DNA of 33,660 nucleotides from Dehalococcoidales bacterium (GCA_016783105.1 JADHXF010000011.1:1-33660), one strand, 5' to 3'; shown: positions 1-6,126, counted from the first letter of the stretch. Numbers and translations are program-made. Notes: a model not told the origin generated them from the letters alone.

Positions 1-375
1 ACCTGTAACCAAAGGGGCGCCTTTGAGTTGGGACAAGGCAGCGGCAAAACAGTCAGCATAGGCTATTGACCACTGCGCTTTCAGGTGGGCGGACGCCAGC
101 GTAAGGTTGTAGTCGGCATCTACAATCTCAATGGGCAGCTCAGCAATGCAGGCTAATGCCTCTTGAGCTTTAGGAAGCCCTCTTTCCCGCTCCACAATGT
201 ACACAACCTCGCCTAGGTTGACCATGCTCATATGGAGGCGACACTTACCCTCTGTAGCTGCCTCCAGTAGTTCCTTCACACGGTCGCCTCCCGGCTCACC
301 TTCCAGGTAGGCGAGAAGGGCATAACTATCCAGAACATATTCCTTGAACTTCGGGTCATTTTCCCTGGGCAGCAT
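1..375 (-). CDS. vapC: PIN-domain toxin (VapC-type), 3' end cut by window edge
   Basis: Reading leftward from an ATG at 375, an open frame of 125 codons runs off the window edge. It begins MLPRENDPKFKEY and carries the PIN-domain pattern: an early acidic residue in VLDSYALLAYLEGE, a middle acidic residue in MVNLGEVVY, and a third in SIAYADCFAAAL, ending near APLVTG where the final conserved Asp would follow. PIN proteins are Mg-dependent ribonucleases, and in VapBC pairs they cleave RNA until bound by the antitoxin. The start overlaps the 3' end of the AbrB-like gene by 20 bp, the usual translationally coupled antitoxin-toxin order. The C-terminus is outside the window, so completeness cannot be judged. 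Confidence 0.85.
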   Translation of the reverse strand, partial: MLPRENDPKFKEYVLDSYALLAYLEGEPGGDRVKELLEAATEGKCRLHMSMVNLGEVVYIVERERGLPKAQEALACIAELPIEIVDADYNLTLASAHLKAQWSIAYADCFAAALSQLKGAPLVTG

Positions 376-592
376 CTTCCCGCCTGGATTTAATTAGTGC
401 TTTGACTAGAGAGGTCTTGCCCTTTAGCATGCCCATCGCGTTTTTGATAGGACCTTCAGAGGTGGGCACGATAGAGATGACACCTCCATAATCAATGACA
501 TGGACTCGGTCACCCTTTTTGAGACCATAACGCTCCCGTAACTCCTGAGGTATCACAACCCGTCCCTTTTCTGAAAGTATTGACGTATCCAT
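356..592 (-). CDS. vapB: AbrB/MazE-type antitoxin (VapB-like)
   Basis: This encodes a 78-residue protein starting MDTSILSEKGRVVIPQELRE. This is the SpoVT/AbrB swapped-hairpin DNA-binding fold with the hallmark KGRVVIP followed by YGLKKGDRV. The C-terminal tail (about residues 50-78, GMLKGKTSLVKALIKSRRED) is basic/amphipathic and is where such antitoxins bind the toxin. The ATG at 592 is chosen over a longer frame because GGGGAG lies just upstream and the extra N-terminus (MLPCRIYFYLF...) is not family-like. The toxin gene overlaps its 3' end. Pairs like this normally repress their own promoter; a TATACT hexamer at 631-636 (minus strand) is a possible -10. Confidence 0.85.
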   Translation of the reverse strand: MDTSILSEKGRVVIPQELRERYGLKKGDRVHVIDYGGVISIVPTSEGPIKNAMGMLKGKTSLVKALIKSRREDAAQGK

Positions 593-986
593 AATAGCTC
601 CCCACCAATAGTTTATCCTTTCCACCTCATAGTATACACCAAAGAGATAAAAATATATACGACAGGGTAACAAAGAGGGACTTCTCTCTCACAAAATCGG
701 CAGGAAACGGGTCTTCTTAAAAGAAGACCTCATTCAATGGATAAAGGAGCACTGACCGACACATTTCCTTTGAAGGAGAGGGGCTTGAGCCCCTCTTAAA
801 GCAATTATCATTCACCATAGCCACAAACCGCTCAGATTTCAATCCTGGTGCGCCTCTTATTGCCAACTGAGGCCCTGATCTCAGGCATTAGCTTGGAGTC
901 CTCTTTTTTGGCTCTCCCAAGTCCCTAGCTTTGCCCGGTTAGAAAAAGCGAAATTAAGACTTGGTGAGGTCAACCACCCAAAATAA
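593..986. other. Gene-poor stretch with one short perfect palindrome
   Basis: No ORF with coding character is visible on either strand between the antitoxin gene and the promoter of the first proline-rich ORF. The only clear structure is a perfect 9-bp inverted repeat at 777-785 and 788-796 (AGAGGGGCT / AGCCCCTCT) with a 2-nt centre. It has no T-run on either side, so it is not a convincing intrinsic terminator; it could be a transcript-end stabiliser or a protein site. Confidence 0.5.
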
Positions 987-1040
987 TGGTATAATTGATA
1001 TTGCTTCCCGGATTCCGCAGGGTCGATTGGGAATCCGGGA
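987..1040 (+). promoter_or_regulatory. Extended -10 promoter with 5' hairpin leader
   Basis: TGGTATAAT at 987-995 is a perfect extended -10; no good -35 is seen at 17 bp. Directly downstream, TCCCGGATTCC (1006-1016) and GGAATCCGGGA (1030-1040) form an 11-bp perfect stem with a 13-nt loop, so the transcript would begin with a strong hairpin. The first proline-rich ORF begins 73 nt later. Confidence 0.55.
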
Positions 1041-1113
1041 GCAGCCGATTACGCTAGCTGGGACAGGCAGTTGACCGATCAGATGCTTGCCCCGAAATAA
1101 AGGAGGCAGCTAA

Positions 1114-1368
1114 ATGCCAAGTGGATTTAATCCCCTGCAGGACATTGCGACTTTCCTGGGTAACATAGCCAAAGCGCTGCCGACGTTACCGGCGCCGCCG
1201 TTTCCGCTACCCAAACCGCCGGAGGTTGAGTCTCCAAGTGGTAAGGTTGAAGCTCCCATTTACGCTCACGATTACGTGGATATTACAGACCCCCTGATGG
1301 AAGCTTCGATGAAGAGACATCGCGAAGAACAGGCGGCAAAAGGTCTTATCGTTCTGAACTATGAGTAA
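1114..1368 (+). CDS. Small proline-rich protein of unknown function
   Basis: This encodes 84 residues starting MPSGFNPLQDIATFLGNIAK. The ATG has an AAGGAGG Shine-Dalgarno 8 nt upstream, the best evidence that it is translated. Residues 1-20 could form a short amphipathic helix. Residues 22-45 are proline-rich (LPTLPAPPFPLPKPPEVESP), and the C-terminus is acidic/basic mixed (MEASMKRHREEQAAKG). No signal peptide, membrane segment or known motif is visible. A second small proline-rich ORF (2328-2615) lies in an equivalent position, and both are followed within 40 bp by copies of the same non-coding repeat. I do not recognise a family. Confidence 0.6.
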   Translation: MPSGFNPLQDIATFLGNIAKALPTLPAPPFPLPKPPEVESPSGKVEAPIYAHDYVDITDPLMEASMKRHREEQAAKGLIVLNYE

Positions 1369-1406
1369 CGCCAAATAACTCGTCCAGGGATTCTGACTCG
1401 GCGGTA

Positions 1407-1491
1407 GGACATAGAGAAGGCAGCCAGCTATGGCGTCTCCGACAAATCAGCTTTGAGATAGTCGAGGGTTACTAGGACATTACTCCACGAG
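1407..1491. repeat. Repeat copy A1, left part (interrupted)
   Basis: This matches 2638-2721 downstream of the second proline-rich ORF; shared blocks include GGACATAG, GGCAGCCAGCTATGG, AGCTTTGAGATAGT and CATTACTCCACGAG. CATAG and CTATG near the start can pair in both copies. The copy stops abruptly at the CCACGAG (1485-1491) where the lipoprotein-bearing insert begins, and continues at 2083. Confidence 0.8.
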
Positions 1492-1530
1492 TAGGGAAGG
1501 TCGCAACTTTATGTTCATCTAGCTACGATG

Positions 1531-1561
1531 TGGTATAATGACCTTGTTCCGCAGGACAAGG
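1531..1561 (+). promoter_or_regulatory. Extended -10 promoter with 5' hairpin for the lipoprotein gene
   Basis: TGGTATAAT lies at 1531-1539, again with no clear -35. Two bases later CCTTGTTCC (1542-1550) and GGACAAGG (1554-1561) form a short hairpin, with one unpaired T, at the expected transcript start. The promoter is inside the insert, so the cargo gene carries its own. Confidence 0.55.
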
Positions 1562-1583
1562 GGTGGGGGAGGCGAGCGTAAAG

Positions 1584-2048
1584 ATGAGAAAAAGGTTATG
1601 GTTGGCAGTAAGTTTATTAGTGGTAGCGGGTCTCCTGATGGGTGGCTGTGCTCAGCCGGCTCCAGCGCCTGCTATAAAGCCGCTGACAGGCAGTGAACAG
1701 AATACAATGGTCACGGTAGCGCTTGCTCATCCTGAGGTATCAAAGTGGCTGGAAACGGCAGAGGTATATGGTGTCGAAGTGGGCTGGTCGATTGTAAGCT
1801 GGAATAACTCTGAAGCAACGGGGTGGGCACGTGTAGCGTACGAAGAAATAGCCGACGGTAGTTTTCCTCCATCTGAGTCATTTCCTCCAGAATCGACAAG
1901 CATCAATCCTGATGTTCTCCTTCGTCTTAAGAACCCACCACGAATGCATATTCATATAGCCTTTGACCGTGAGACGATGGAGGTAGCAGCCATTCAATAT
2001 CTAGAGAGACCAGCGACGGGTCCCACTCCACCTAAAGACGCAAAGTGA
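1584..2048 (+). CDS. Predicted lipoprotein of unknown function
   Basis: This encodes 154 residues from the ATG at 1584. The N-terminus is a classic lipoprotein signal: basic MRKRLW, hydrophobic core (LAVSLLVVAGLL), then the lipobox LMGGC, with Cys22 as the predicted acylated residue. A short proline/alanine linker (AQPAPAPAIKP) follows, then a globular part with HPEVSKWLETAEVYGVEVGW and MHIHIAFDRETMEVAAIQYL. An in-frame GTG at 1563 would add seven residues before the signal and is less likely; GGAGG lies 12 nt before the ATG. The protein should sit outside the membrane. It is the only gene within the transposon-like insert. No family is recognised. Confidence 0.75.
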   Translation: MRKRLWLAVSLLVVAGLLMGGCAQPAPAPAIKPLTGSEQNTMVTVALAHPEVSKWLETAEVYGVEVGWSIVSWNNSEATGWARVAYEEIADGSFPPSESFPPESTSINPDVLLRLKNPPRMHIHIAFDRETMEVAAIQYLERPATGPTPPKDAK

Positions 2049-2082
2049 GTTACCATAATCTTTTGCCCTATCCTACCACGAG

Positions 2083-2265
2083 GGCATAATCTTCTCCGCA
2101 ACCCCATTAAAATTACCCAGGGTCTATGCTGCATTATATGCTGGACACTTTAGCGAAGAGTAGATAAAAAGCTTCTAAATCATCACCCCTTTGCCATTAC
2201 CAGGTTAATTCATCAACCAGGTGGCAGCAGGGGTGCAAACCGGCTAAAAAAAGTGGTATGATAAT
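2083..2265. repeat. Repeat copy A1, right part
   Basis: This matches 2722-2904, by eye at roughly three quarters identity. Shared blocks include GGGCATAAT, TTCTCCGCAACC, TTAAAATT, CCCAGGGT, TATATGC, CTTCTAAA and CAGCAGGGGTG. GCATAAT near the start and ATTATATGC further on can pair in both copies, suggesting a conserved stem. The right end contains the extended -10 that lies upstream of the second proline-rich ORF. Confidence 0.75.
2254..2262 (+). promoter_or_regulatory. Candidate extended -10 promoter of second proline-rich ORF
   Basis: TGGTATGAT is a near-consensus extended -10 located at the right end of repeat copy A1. The equivalent position in copy A2 (2893-2904) has degenerated to GTGGTGGAATAA. 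Transcription from here would reach an intrinsic terminator (2284-2310) before the next start codon. Confidence 0.4.
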
Positions 2266-2283
2266 AACAACATAATAAAAAGG

Positions 2284-2310
2284 CGGGGCGAGCAAAAGCC
2301 CCGTTTTTTT
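2284..2310 (+). terminator. Intrinsic terminator in the leader of the second proline-rich ORF
   Basis: CGGGGC (2284-2289) and GCCCCG (2298-2303) form a stem with an 8-nt loop, followed by seven T. It lies between a candidate promoter (2254-2262) and the ATG at 2328, so it either ends transcripts from the lipoprotein insert or acts as an attenuator. The CCCC of its right arm could alternatively pair with GGGG at 2313-2316, next to the Shine-Dalgarno AAGGAG. Confidence 0.75.
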
Positions 2311-2327
2311 ATGGGGAAGGAGAAAAA

Positions 2328-2615
2328 ATGGCTGAGCTATCAGATTTGCTGCCAATGCCGCCGCAATTCGGTCCACCGTTACCAGGTTCGCTTAAGGTGA
2401 CCTGGCCTTGGCTGAAAAAGCCACCTGAAAGAGAGTATGTTCTGCCCATAGTCGAAGCTCCAGAGCTGATTGTAGAGCCCCAGAAGACAGAGACAGTGCT
2501 GGCAGCACCGGCCGCAGTAACCCCCAGTTCCATTACCTACGAGATTGAAAGCCCACCAGAGGTATCCTCAGCGGGAATGCCAACCAGAATATCGTCTGAC
2601 TGGATTCAAGTCTGA
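2328..2615 (+). CDS. Small proline-rich protein of unknown function (second)
   Basis: This encodes 95 residues starting MAELSDLLPMPPQFGPPLPG. The ATG is preceded by AAGGAG at 6 nt spacing. The first half is rich in proline and aromatic residues (LKVTWPWLKKPPERE); the second half is Val/Pro/Glu-rich and ends in SSDWIQV. No signal peptide or membrane helix is seen. It shares proline-rich character, position and downstream repeat with the ORF at 1114-1368, but the residues do not align convincingly. If they are paralogs they have diverged strongly. Expression may be gated by the terminator just upstream. No family recognised. Confidence 0.55.
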   Translation: MAELSDLLPMPPQFGPPLPGSLKVTWPWLKKPPEREYVLPIVEAPELIVEPQKTETVLAAPAAVTPSSITYEIESPPEVSSAGMPTRISSDWIQV

Positions 2616-2637
2616 TGAAAGTGCGGGGCGAAAATTT

Positions 2638-2904
2638 GGACATAGCCGGGGCAGCCAGCTATGGGGTGTGGGACAACTTAGCTTTGAGATAGTTAAAACG
2701 GTTAAGACATTACTCCACGAGGGCATAATTTTCTCCGCAACCTCGTTAAAATTCCCCAGGGTATATACTGAATTATATGCCAGACCCTTTGTGGAAAAGG
2801 GGGTTTAAAAACTTCTAAACCATCAAGCTTTTGCCGTTAACCACATTACTTCATCACCCAGGTGACAGCAGGGGTGAGGAACGGCTTAATAAGTGGTGGA
2901 ATAA
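2638..2904. repeat. Repeat copy A2 (uninterrupted)
   Basis: This is the complete copy of the non-coding repeat, beginning 22 bp after the stop of the proline-rich ORF. CATAGC / GCTATG at its start (2640-2645, 2657-2662) pair perfectly. It preserves the uninterrupted site (TACTCCACGAGGGCATAAT, 2711-2729) that carries the insert in copy A1. Retained pairing regions suggest it might encode a structured RNA. Confidence 0.75.
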
Positions 2905-3130
2905 AGGTGATGAAACAGGGTCGAAAAAGTCGAAATGAAAGCAAAATGGAGCGGTATCCATACATCGATTTCTGGGGTGTCGATTAGGTTTCTACGAGGG
3001 CAATGCCCGCTTAGCCCCGCTAAAAGCATTAATTTTTAGGTTGCTGTGCCCGCCCTTAACCAAGCATAGAATTAATATTTTGAAAGACTGCCAGTGTTAA
3101 AAGGAAAAAGCATTATAGGCGGTGGTGAAA
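2905..3130. other. Non-coding stretch, nothing definite
   Basis: Between repeat A2 and the HTH-protein gene I see no ORF, clear promoter pair or hairpin with a T-run. A short ACGAGGGCA at about 2993-3001 echoes the repeat but is too short to claim homology. Confidence 0.4.
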
Positions 3131-4144
3131 ATGCCGAGAATAATAAACGAAGACTTAATTGCTAAGATAGCTGACTTTGCCGGGAGAGGCTACTCCAAAT
3201 CGGCTACGGGCAGGGAGCTTAAACTTGACCGGGCAACAGTCAGGAAGTACTGGCCCGAGGAAGAGGAGGAAAGCGAGGTAGCAGAAACACCGGAGGTCAA
3301 GCTCTCTCTTGAGGATGAGTTTCGCTTGCTCACCAGCAGAAACGAGCTTGGCTGGGACATTAATGAGACGCTCAGCAAGATAGAAGACAGACGATGGGAA
3401 ACCCCCGAACTAACAAAGAAGGGACAGCTCGCCACTGAGAGTCTGAGGTTCCTGAAAGGGAAGGTGCAAAAGGCGGAGACGCTCGATGAGTTGGGTTCCC
3501 TGTCCGGTCTGGTCAATCTGAAATGTGAGGAGCTAAAGCCCATCCTGGAAGAGGATGATAAGCTGGAGGAGAAGCGGCTCGAGCGGGAAGAAAAGGAACG
3601 CAAAGAAGAGGCAGCCAGAAGAAGAAAAGGGCATGAAACATTATGGCAATACTATCTGGCTATCCTCCCGTGGTATATTCCATGCCGAAAGTACATTGAG
3701 GATGTAGTAAGAACCTTCCTGGTTAAGAATGGCTATTATGAGTGGGCAGAGGTGCTGGGCTCCCAGCTTGCATTAGTAGATGAGCTTAAATGGGAGGATG
3801 ATATGGATGAGCTCGAACCTCTCTCGCAGGAGTTCCTCAACATTATTACCGGCCACCCAGAGGAGAAAGATAAGATAATCGAAGTAATGGCGCAAAGAAG
3901 GCTGCGGATACTGACCGCCCGTGATGAAGATATCATTGACGCTTTCAACGCGTGGTTAAACTCGGAAGAAGACGCTGAATTTGTGGAGGGAGCGCTCAAG
4001 CTCGCCGGCATATTCTGGCGCCTTGCCAAGGAAAGATACATCGACATCGATGAGCTGATGAAGCAAGAGGCTTCACCACCTAAGGAGCCGGCCAAAGACA
4101 AACGAGGCAAAGCGGATAAAGCACGCCGCGCTCTAGCCGCCTAA
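3131..4144 (+). CDS. HTH and coiled-coil protein of unknown function
   Basis: This encodes 337 residues from the ATG at 3131, preceded by GGCGGTGG; an in-frame GTG at 3122 would add three residues but leaves no room for a ribosome site. Residues 10-40 (IAKIADFAGRGYSKSATGRE, then KLDRATVRKYW) form a helix-turn-helix of the kind found at the N-terminus of transposases and resolvases. Residues about 45-60 and 140-170 are very rich in Glu/Lys/Arg (EEKRLEREEKERKEEAARRR), a probable coiled coil. The C-terminal half is helical without recognised motifs and ends in a basic tail. No catalytic DDE or recombinase motif is visible, so I do not call it a transposase. It is the last gene before the tRNA-Trp scar and probably belongs to the accessory island. 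Confidence 0.7.
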   Translation: MPRIINEDLIAKIADFAGRGYSKSATGRELKLDRATVRKYWPEEEEESEVAETPEVKLSLEDEFRLLTSRNELGWDINETLSKIEDRRWETPELTKKGQLATESLRFLKGKVQKAETLDELGSLSGLVNLKCEELKPILEEDDKLEEKRLEREEKERKEEAARRRKGHETLWQYYLAILPWYIPCRKYIEDVVRTFLVKNGYYEWAEVLGSQLALVDELKWEDDMDELEPLSQEFLNIITGHPEEKDKIIEVMAQRRLRILTARDEDIIDAFNAWLNSEEDAEFVEGALKLAGIFWRLAKERYIDIDELMKQEASPPKEPAKDKRGKADKARRALAA

Positions 4145-4227
4145 AATCTTCCCTTTCGCAGATCTACCAGTCTTACCCTACCGCAGACCCGCTAAAGCAC
4201 GCCGAACTGTAGCATAATGTCTTCCAT

Positions 4228-4248
4228 TTTTGGCGACATTTTGGCGAC
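4228..4248. repeat. Two 10-bp direct repeats at 11-bp spacing near the tRNA scar
   Basis: TTTTGGCGAC occurs at 4228-4237 and 4239-4248. The spacing of one helical turn and the position 120 bp from the broken tRNA would suit arm-type recombinase sites or another multimeric protein site, but no protein is identified. Confidence 0.45.
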
Positions 4249-4367
4249 GAACTAAAAAGGACAGGATGTCACCAAAAGGCACTTTAGCTTCAAAACGGGT
4301 TTTTGGCAACTGACACAAAAGTTCTATTTTGTATCTAACGGCACCTATCGGCATACCTAGCCTAGAA

Positions 4368-4405
4368 TTTGGAGACCGCTGCTCTACCAACTGAGCTACA
4401 CTCCT
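4368..4405 (-). pseudogene. tRNA-Trp 5' half, truncated in the anticodon loop
   Basis: Read leftward from 4405, the sequence gives acceptor strand AGGAGTG, TA, D-arm GCTC with GAGC, A, anticodon stem GCGGT and loop CTCCAAA, with anticodon CCA. The expected ACCGC and the whole 3' half (variable loop, T-arm, acceptor) are absent; TTCTAGGC follows instead, and no 3' half is found between 4145 and 4367. This is 38 nt of a bacterial tRNA-Trp broken exactly after the anticodon loop, a typical integrase crossover position. It is probably an attachment-site scar marking the island edge. A TTGACA hexamer lies upstream (4435-4440 on the minus strand) without a well-spaced -10. Confidence 0.85.
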
Positions 4406-4440
4406 CCGTTTCAAGCTTTATATTTTAACATAGGTGTCAA

Positions 4441-6000
4441 TTAATGTGAAGTCAGCACCATCCCATTCAGCACTCCCGTATGCTTCCCTTTCTCCACCAC
4501 CACCGCCCCGTTGACCAGCACGTAATCAATGCCGACGGGATACTGCCTGGGCGCTTCAAAGGTGGCCTTATCAGCAATGGTCTCCGGGTTGAAGATGACT
4601 AAATCGGCGGCCAACCCCTCTTTAATCAAACCGCGGTCGTTCAGACCGAGGCGCTGCGCCGGTGCCGATGTCAGGTGTCGGATTACTTCTTCAAGGTTGA
4701 GCACACCCAGCTCGCGACTGTAGCGCGCGATATAGCGGGGAAAGGTGCCCCAGGCGCGGGGGTTGGGTCTCTCCCCAACGAGTATGCCGTCGCTGCCCGC
4801 CATGTGGCACGGGTGCTTCATGATACGCTGCGTGTCCTCCTCGTTGCCGAGCAGGCTGAGGTGCCCCACCGCCAATTCCTCTTCCCGAAGCAGGTTGCAG
4901 GCGAACTGTACCACCTCCCTGCCGGCCATCCGGGCCGCTTCGAGGATGGTCTTGCCCACGTAAATGCCGTTTTTCTCGGAAGGGACACAGGTCAGCACGA
5001 CCTTGTCCCAGGGGACATTTAATCCCCTTATTTCGGCGCATATCTTTTCCCTGGTTTCGGCCTGCTCCAGCCTTTCCAGTATGGCCTCCGGGCCGCCCTC
5101 GTGGGCCCAGCGCGGCAGGAAGACGAGCAAAAGCGTGCTCTGGGCGATGTAGGGGTAGCTGTCAAAAGTGACATCAATACCTTTAGACCGCGCTTCGTCA
5201 ACGAGCGACAGCATCTCGGTAGATGTGCCCTGCCTGGTGGGGTATGACACCGAGAAGTGCGAGAAATGCGTCTTCACGCCGGTCTTCTCGGCGATACGAA
5301 GCACCTCCTTGATTGACTCAATCAGGCCGAGGTCGTTTTTCCGCACGTGCCAGACGGAAACGCCATCGAATTCGGCAACTGTTTCGCAGATTTTTACCAG
5401 CTCCTCCTCACTGGCGTAGCGACAGGGGAAATAATCAAGGCCGGTGGAAAACCCAATGGCTCCCTCCCGCATCCCCTGCGCCATCAGCGCCTGCATTCCA
5501 GCCATTTCCTCAGCGGTGGCGGAGCGGTCGACAAAGCCCATTGTTTCCAATCGTAAAGCGTTGTGGGGTACCAGGTAGGCCACATTAATCGCTACTTTGC
5601 GGTCGAAACGGGCAAGGAATTCACCGATCGAGTTCCAGCCCCAGGCGATGTCTGGATTGCCGTTCAGGCCGGCGAGGTAGCGCCGCATCATCTGCAGGTT
5701 ATCTGGGGATAGGGGGGCGTAGGATAATCCATCCAGCCCAATCAGGTCGGTGGTGACGCCCTGCATCACCTTTGCTTCATGTCTGGGGTTAGCCAGCATC
5801 ATAACATCAGAATGGGTGTGCAGGTCGATGAAACCGGGGCAGACCACGAGTCCGGTGGCGTCAATTATACGACTTGCCTGAGAAGGCTCCAGCTTGCCAA
5901 TGGCGGCTATCCGGTTGTCCTGGAGGCCAATATCACCATGGTACCCGGGGCTGCCAGACCCATCAATTACCCGGCCTCCCCGTATGATTATATCGAACAT
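4441..6000 (-). CDS. D-aminoacylase-like amidohydrolase (N-acyl-D-amino-acid deacylase family)
   Basis: This encodes 519 residues, full length for the family. Members hydrolyse N-acyl-D-amino acids to a fatty/organic acid and a D-amino acid in the cytoplasm. The composite beta-sandwich starts MFDIIIRGGRVIDGSG. Metal-site motifs are HTHSD (61-65), His218 (SVWHVR), His248 (THFSHF) and the GSDG catalytic Asp404. The usual metal-ligand Cys in a GNCG motif is replaced: here residues 88-91 are GLDG with Asp90, so metal binding or substrate may differ. An NPRAWGTFPRYIARYSRE stretch near 413-430 matches the family's conserved region. AAGGAGG precedes the ATG. It is divergent from the NHL-propeller gene. 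It could equally be a related D-hydantoinase-like hydrolase with an unknown amide substrate. Confidence 0.85.
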   Translation of the reverse strand: MFDIIIRGGRVIDGSGSPGYHGDIGLQDNRIAAIGKLEPSQASRIIDATGLVVCPGFIDLHTHSDVMMLANPRHEAKVMQGVTTDLIGLDGLSYAPLSPDNLQMMRRYLAGLNGNPDIAWGWNSIGEFLARFDRKVAINVAYLVPHNALRLETMGFVDRSATAEEMAGMQALMAQGMREGAIGFSTGLDYFPCRYASEEELVKICETVAEFDGVSVWHVRKNDLGLIESIKEVLRIAEKTGVKTHFSHFSVSYPTRQGTSTEMLSLVDEARSKGIDVTFDSYPYIAQSTLLLVFLPRWAHEGGPEAILERLEQAETREKICAEIRGLNVPWDKVVLTCVPSEKNGIYVGKTILEAARMAGREVVQFACNLLREEELAVGHLSLLGNEEDTQRIMKHPCHMAGSDGILVGERPNPRAWGTFPRYIARYSRELGVLNLEEVIRHLTSAPAQRLGLNDRGLIKEGLAADLVIFNPETIADKATFEAPRQYPVGIDYVLVNGAVVVEKGKHTGVLNGMVLTSH

Positions 6001-6040
6001 GATTCCTCCTTAATATCACGCATTGGTATCGTGGCCCCGT

Positions 6041-6126
6041 GGCACAAGTTTACTGTATAGTGAACTGACGGTCAAACTATAAATGGTTATCATTGTTTGA
6101 CGAAAAGGGAACTTGTGCCGTAAAGT
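6041..6126. promoter_or_regulatory. Divergent promoter region with nested inverted repeats
   Basis: Outer 10-bp arms GGCACAAGTT (6041-6050) and AACTTGTGCC (6110-6119) enclose inner arms GTCAAAC (6071-6077) and GTTTGAC (6095-6101). The inner arms supply possible -35 elements in both directions: TTGACC with TAAACT at 17 bp leftward, and TTGACG (6097-6102) with TAAAGT at 18 bp rightward (6121-6126). The outer arms lie at or near the -10 positions, as expected for operator sites of a shared regulator. Confidence 0.45.

Larger units (their letters stand above)
1485..2082. mobile_element. Transposon-like 584-bp insert with TIRs, 7-bp target duplication and lipoprotein cargo
   Basis: The insert proper is 1492-2075. 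It is flanked by identical 7-mers CCACGAG at 1485-1491 and 2076-2082. Its ends (1492-1513 and the reverse complement of 2054-2075) match at 15 of 22 positions by direct comparison, both beginning TAGG. The paralogous repeat copy at 2711-2730 reads TACTCCACGAGGGCATAAT without interruption, which is the expected empty site. No transposase is inside; the only gene is a predicted lipoprotein, so any movement would need a transposase supplied in trans. I do not recognise the family. Confidence 0.6.

Noticed and set aside
777..796. Palindrome as an intrinsic terminator
   Set aside because: The stem is perfect but there is no T-run on either strand.
2545..2808. Rightward 87-residue ORF overlapping the second proline-rich ORF
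   Set aside because: It lies in another frame of that gene and runs into repeat A2; no ribosome site, and copy A1 has no matching frame.
4368..4405. An intron-containing tRNA-Trp
   Set aside because: Breaks after the anticodon loop occur in archaeal and some bacterial intron-containing tRNAs, but no matching 3' half is found in the 220 bp downstream, before the neighbouring coding region.
4178..4414. Leftward 78-residue ORF beginning MKRRSVAQLVEQRSPN
   Set aside because: Its N-terminal part is the translation of the tRNA-Trp 5' half, a well-known annotation artefact; the rest shows no coding support.
4675..5022. Long rightward ORFs inside the amidohydrolase gene
   Set aside because: They are antisense frames of a gene with a full set of family motifs; GC-rich third positions create such open frames.
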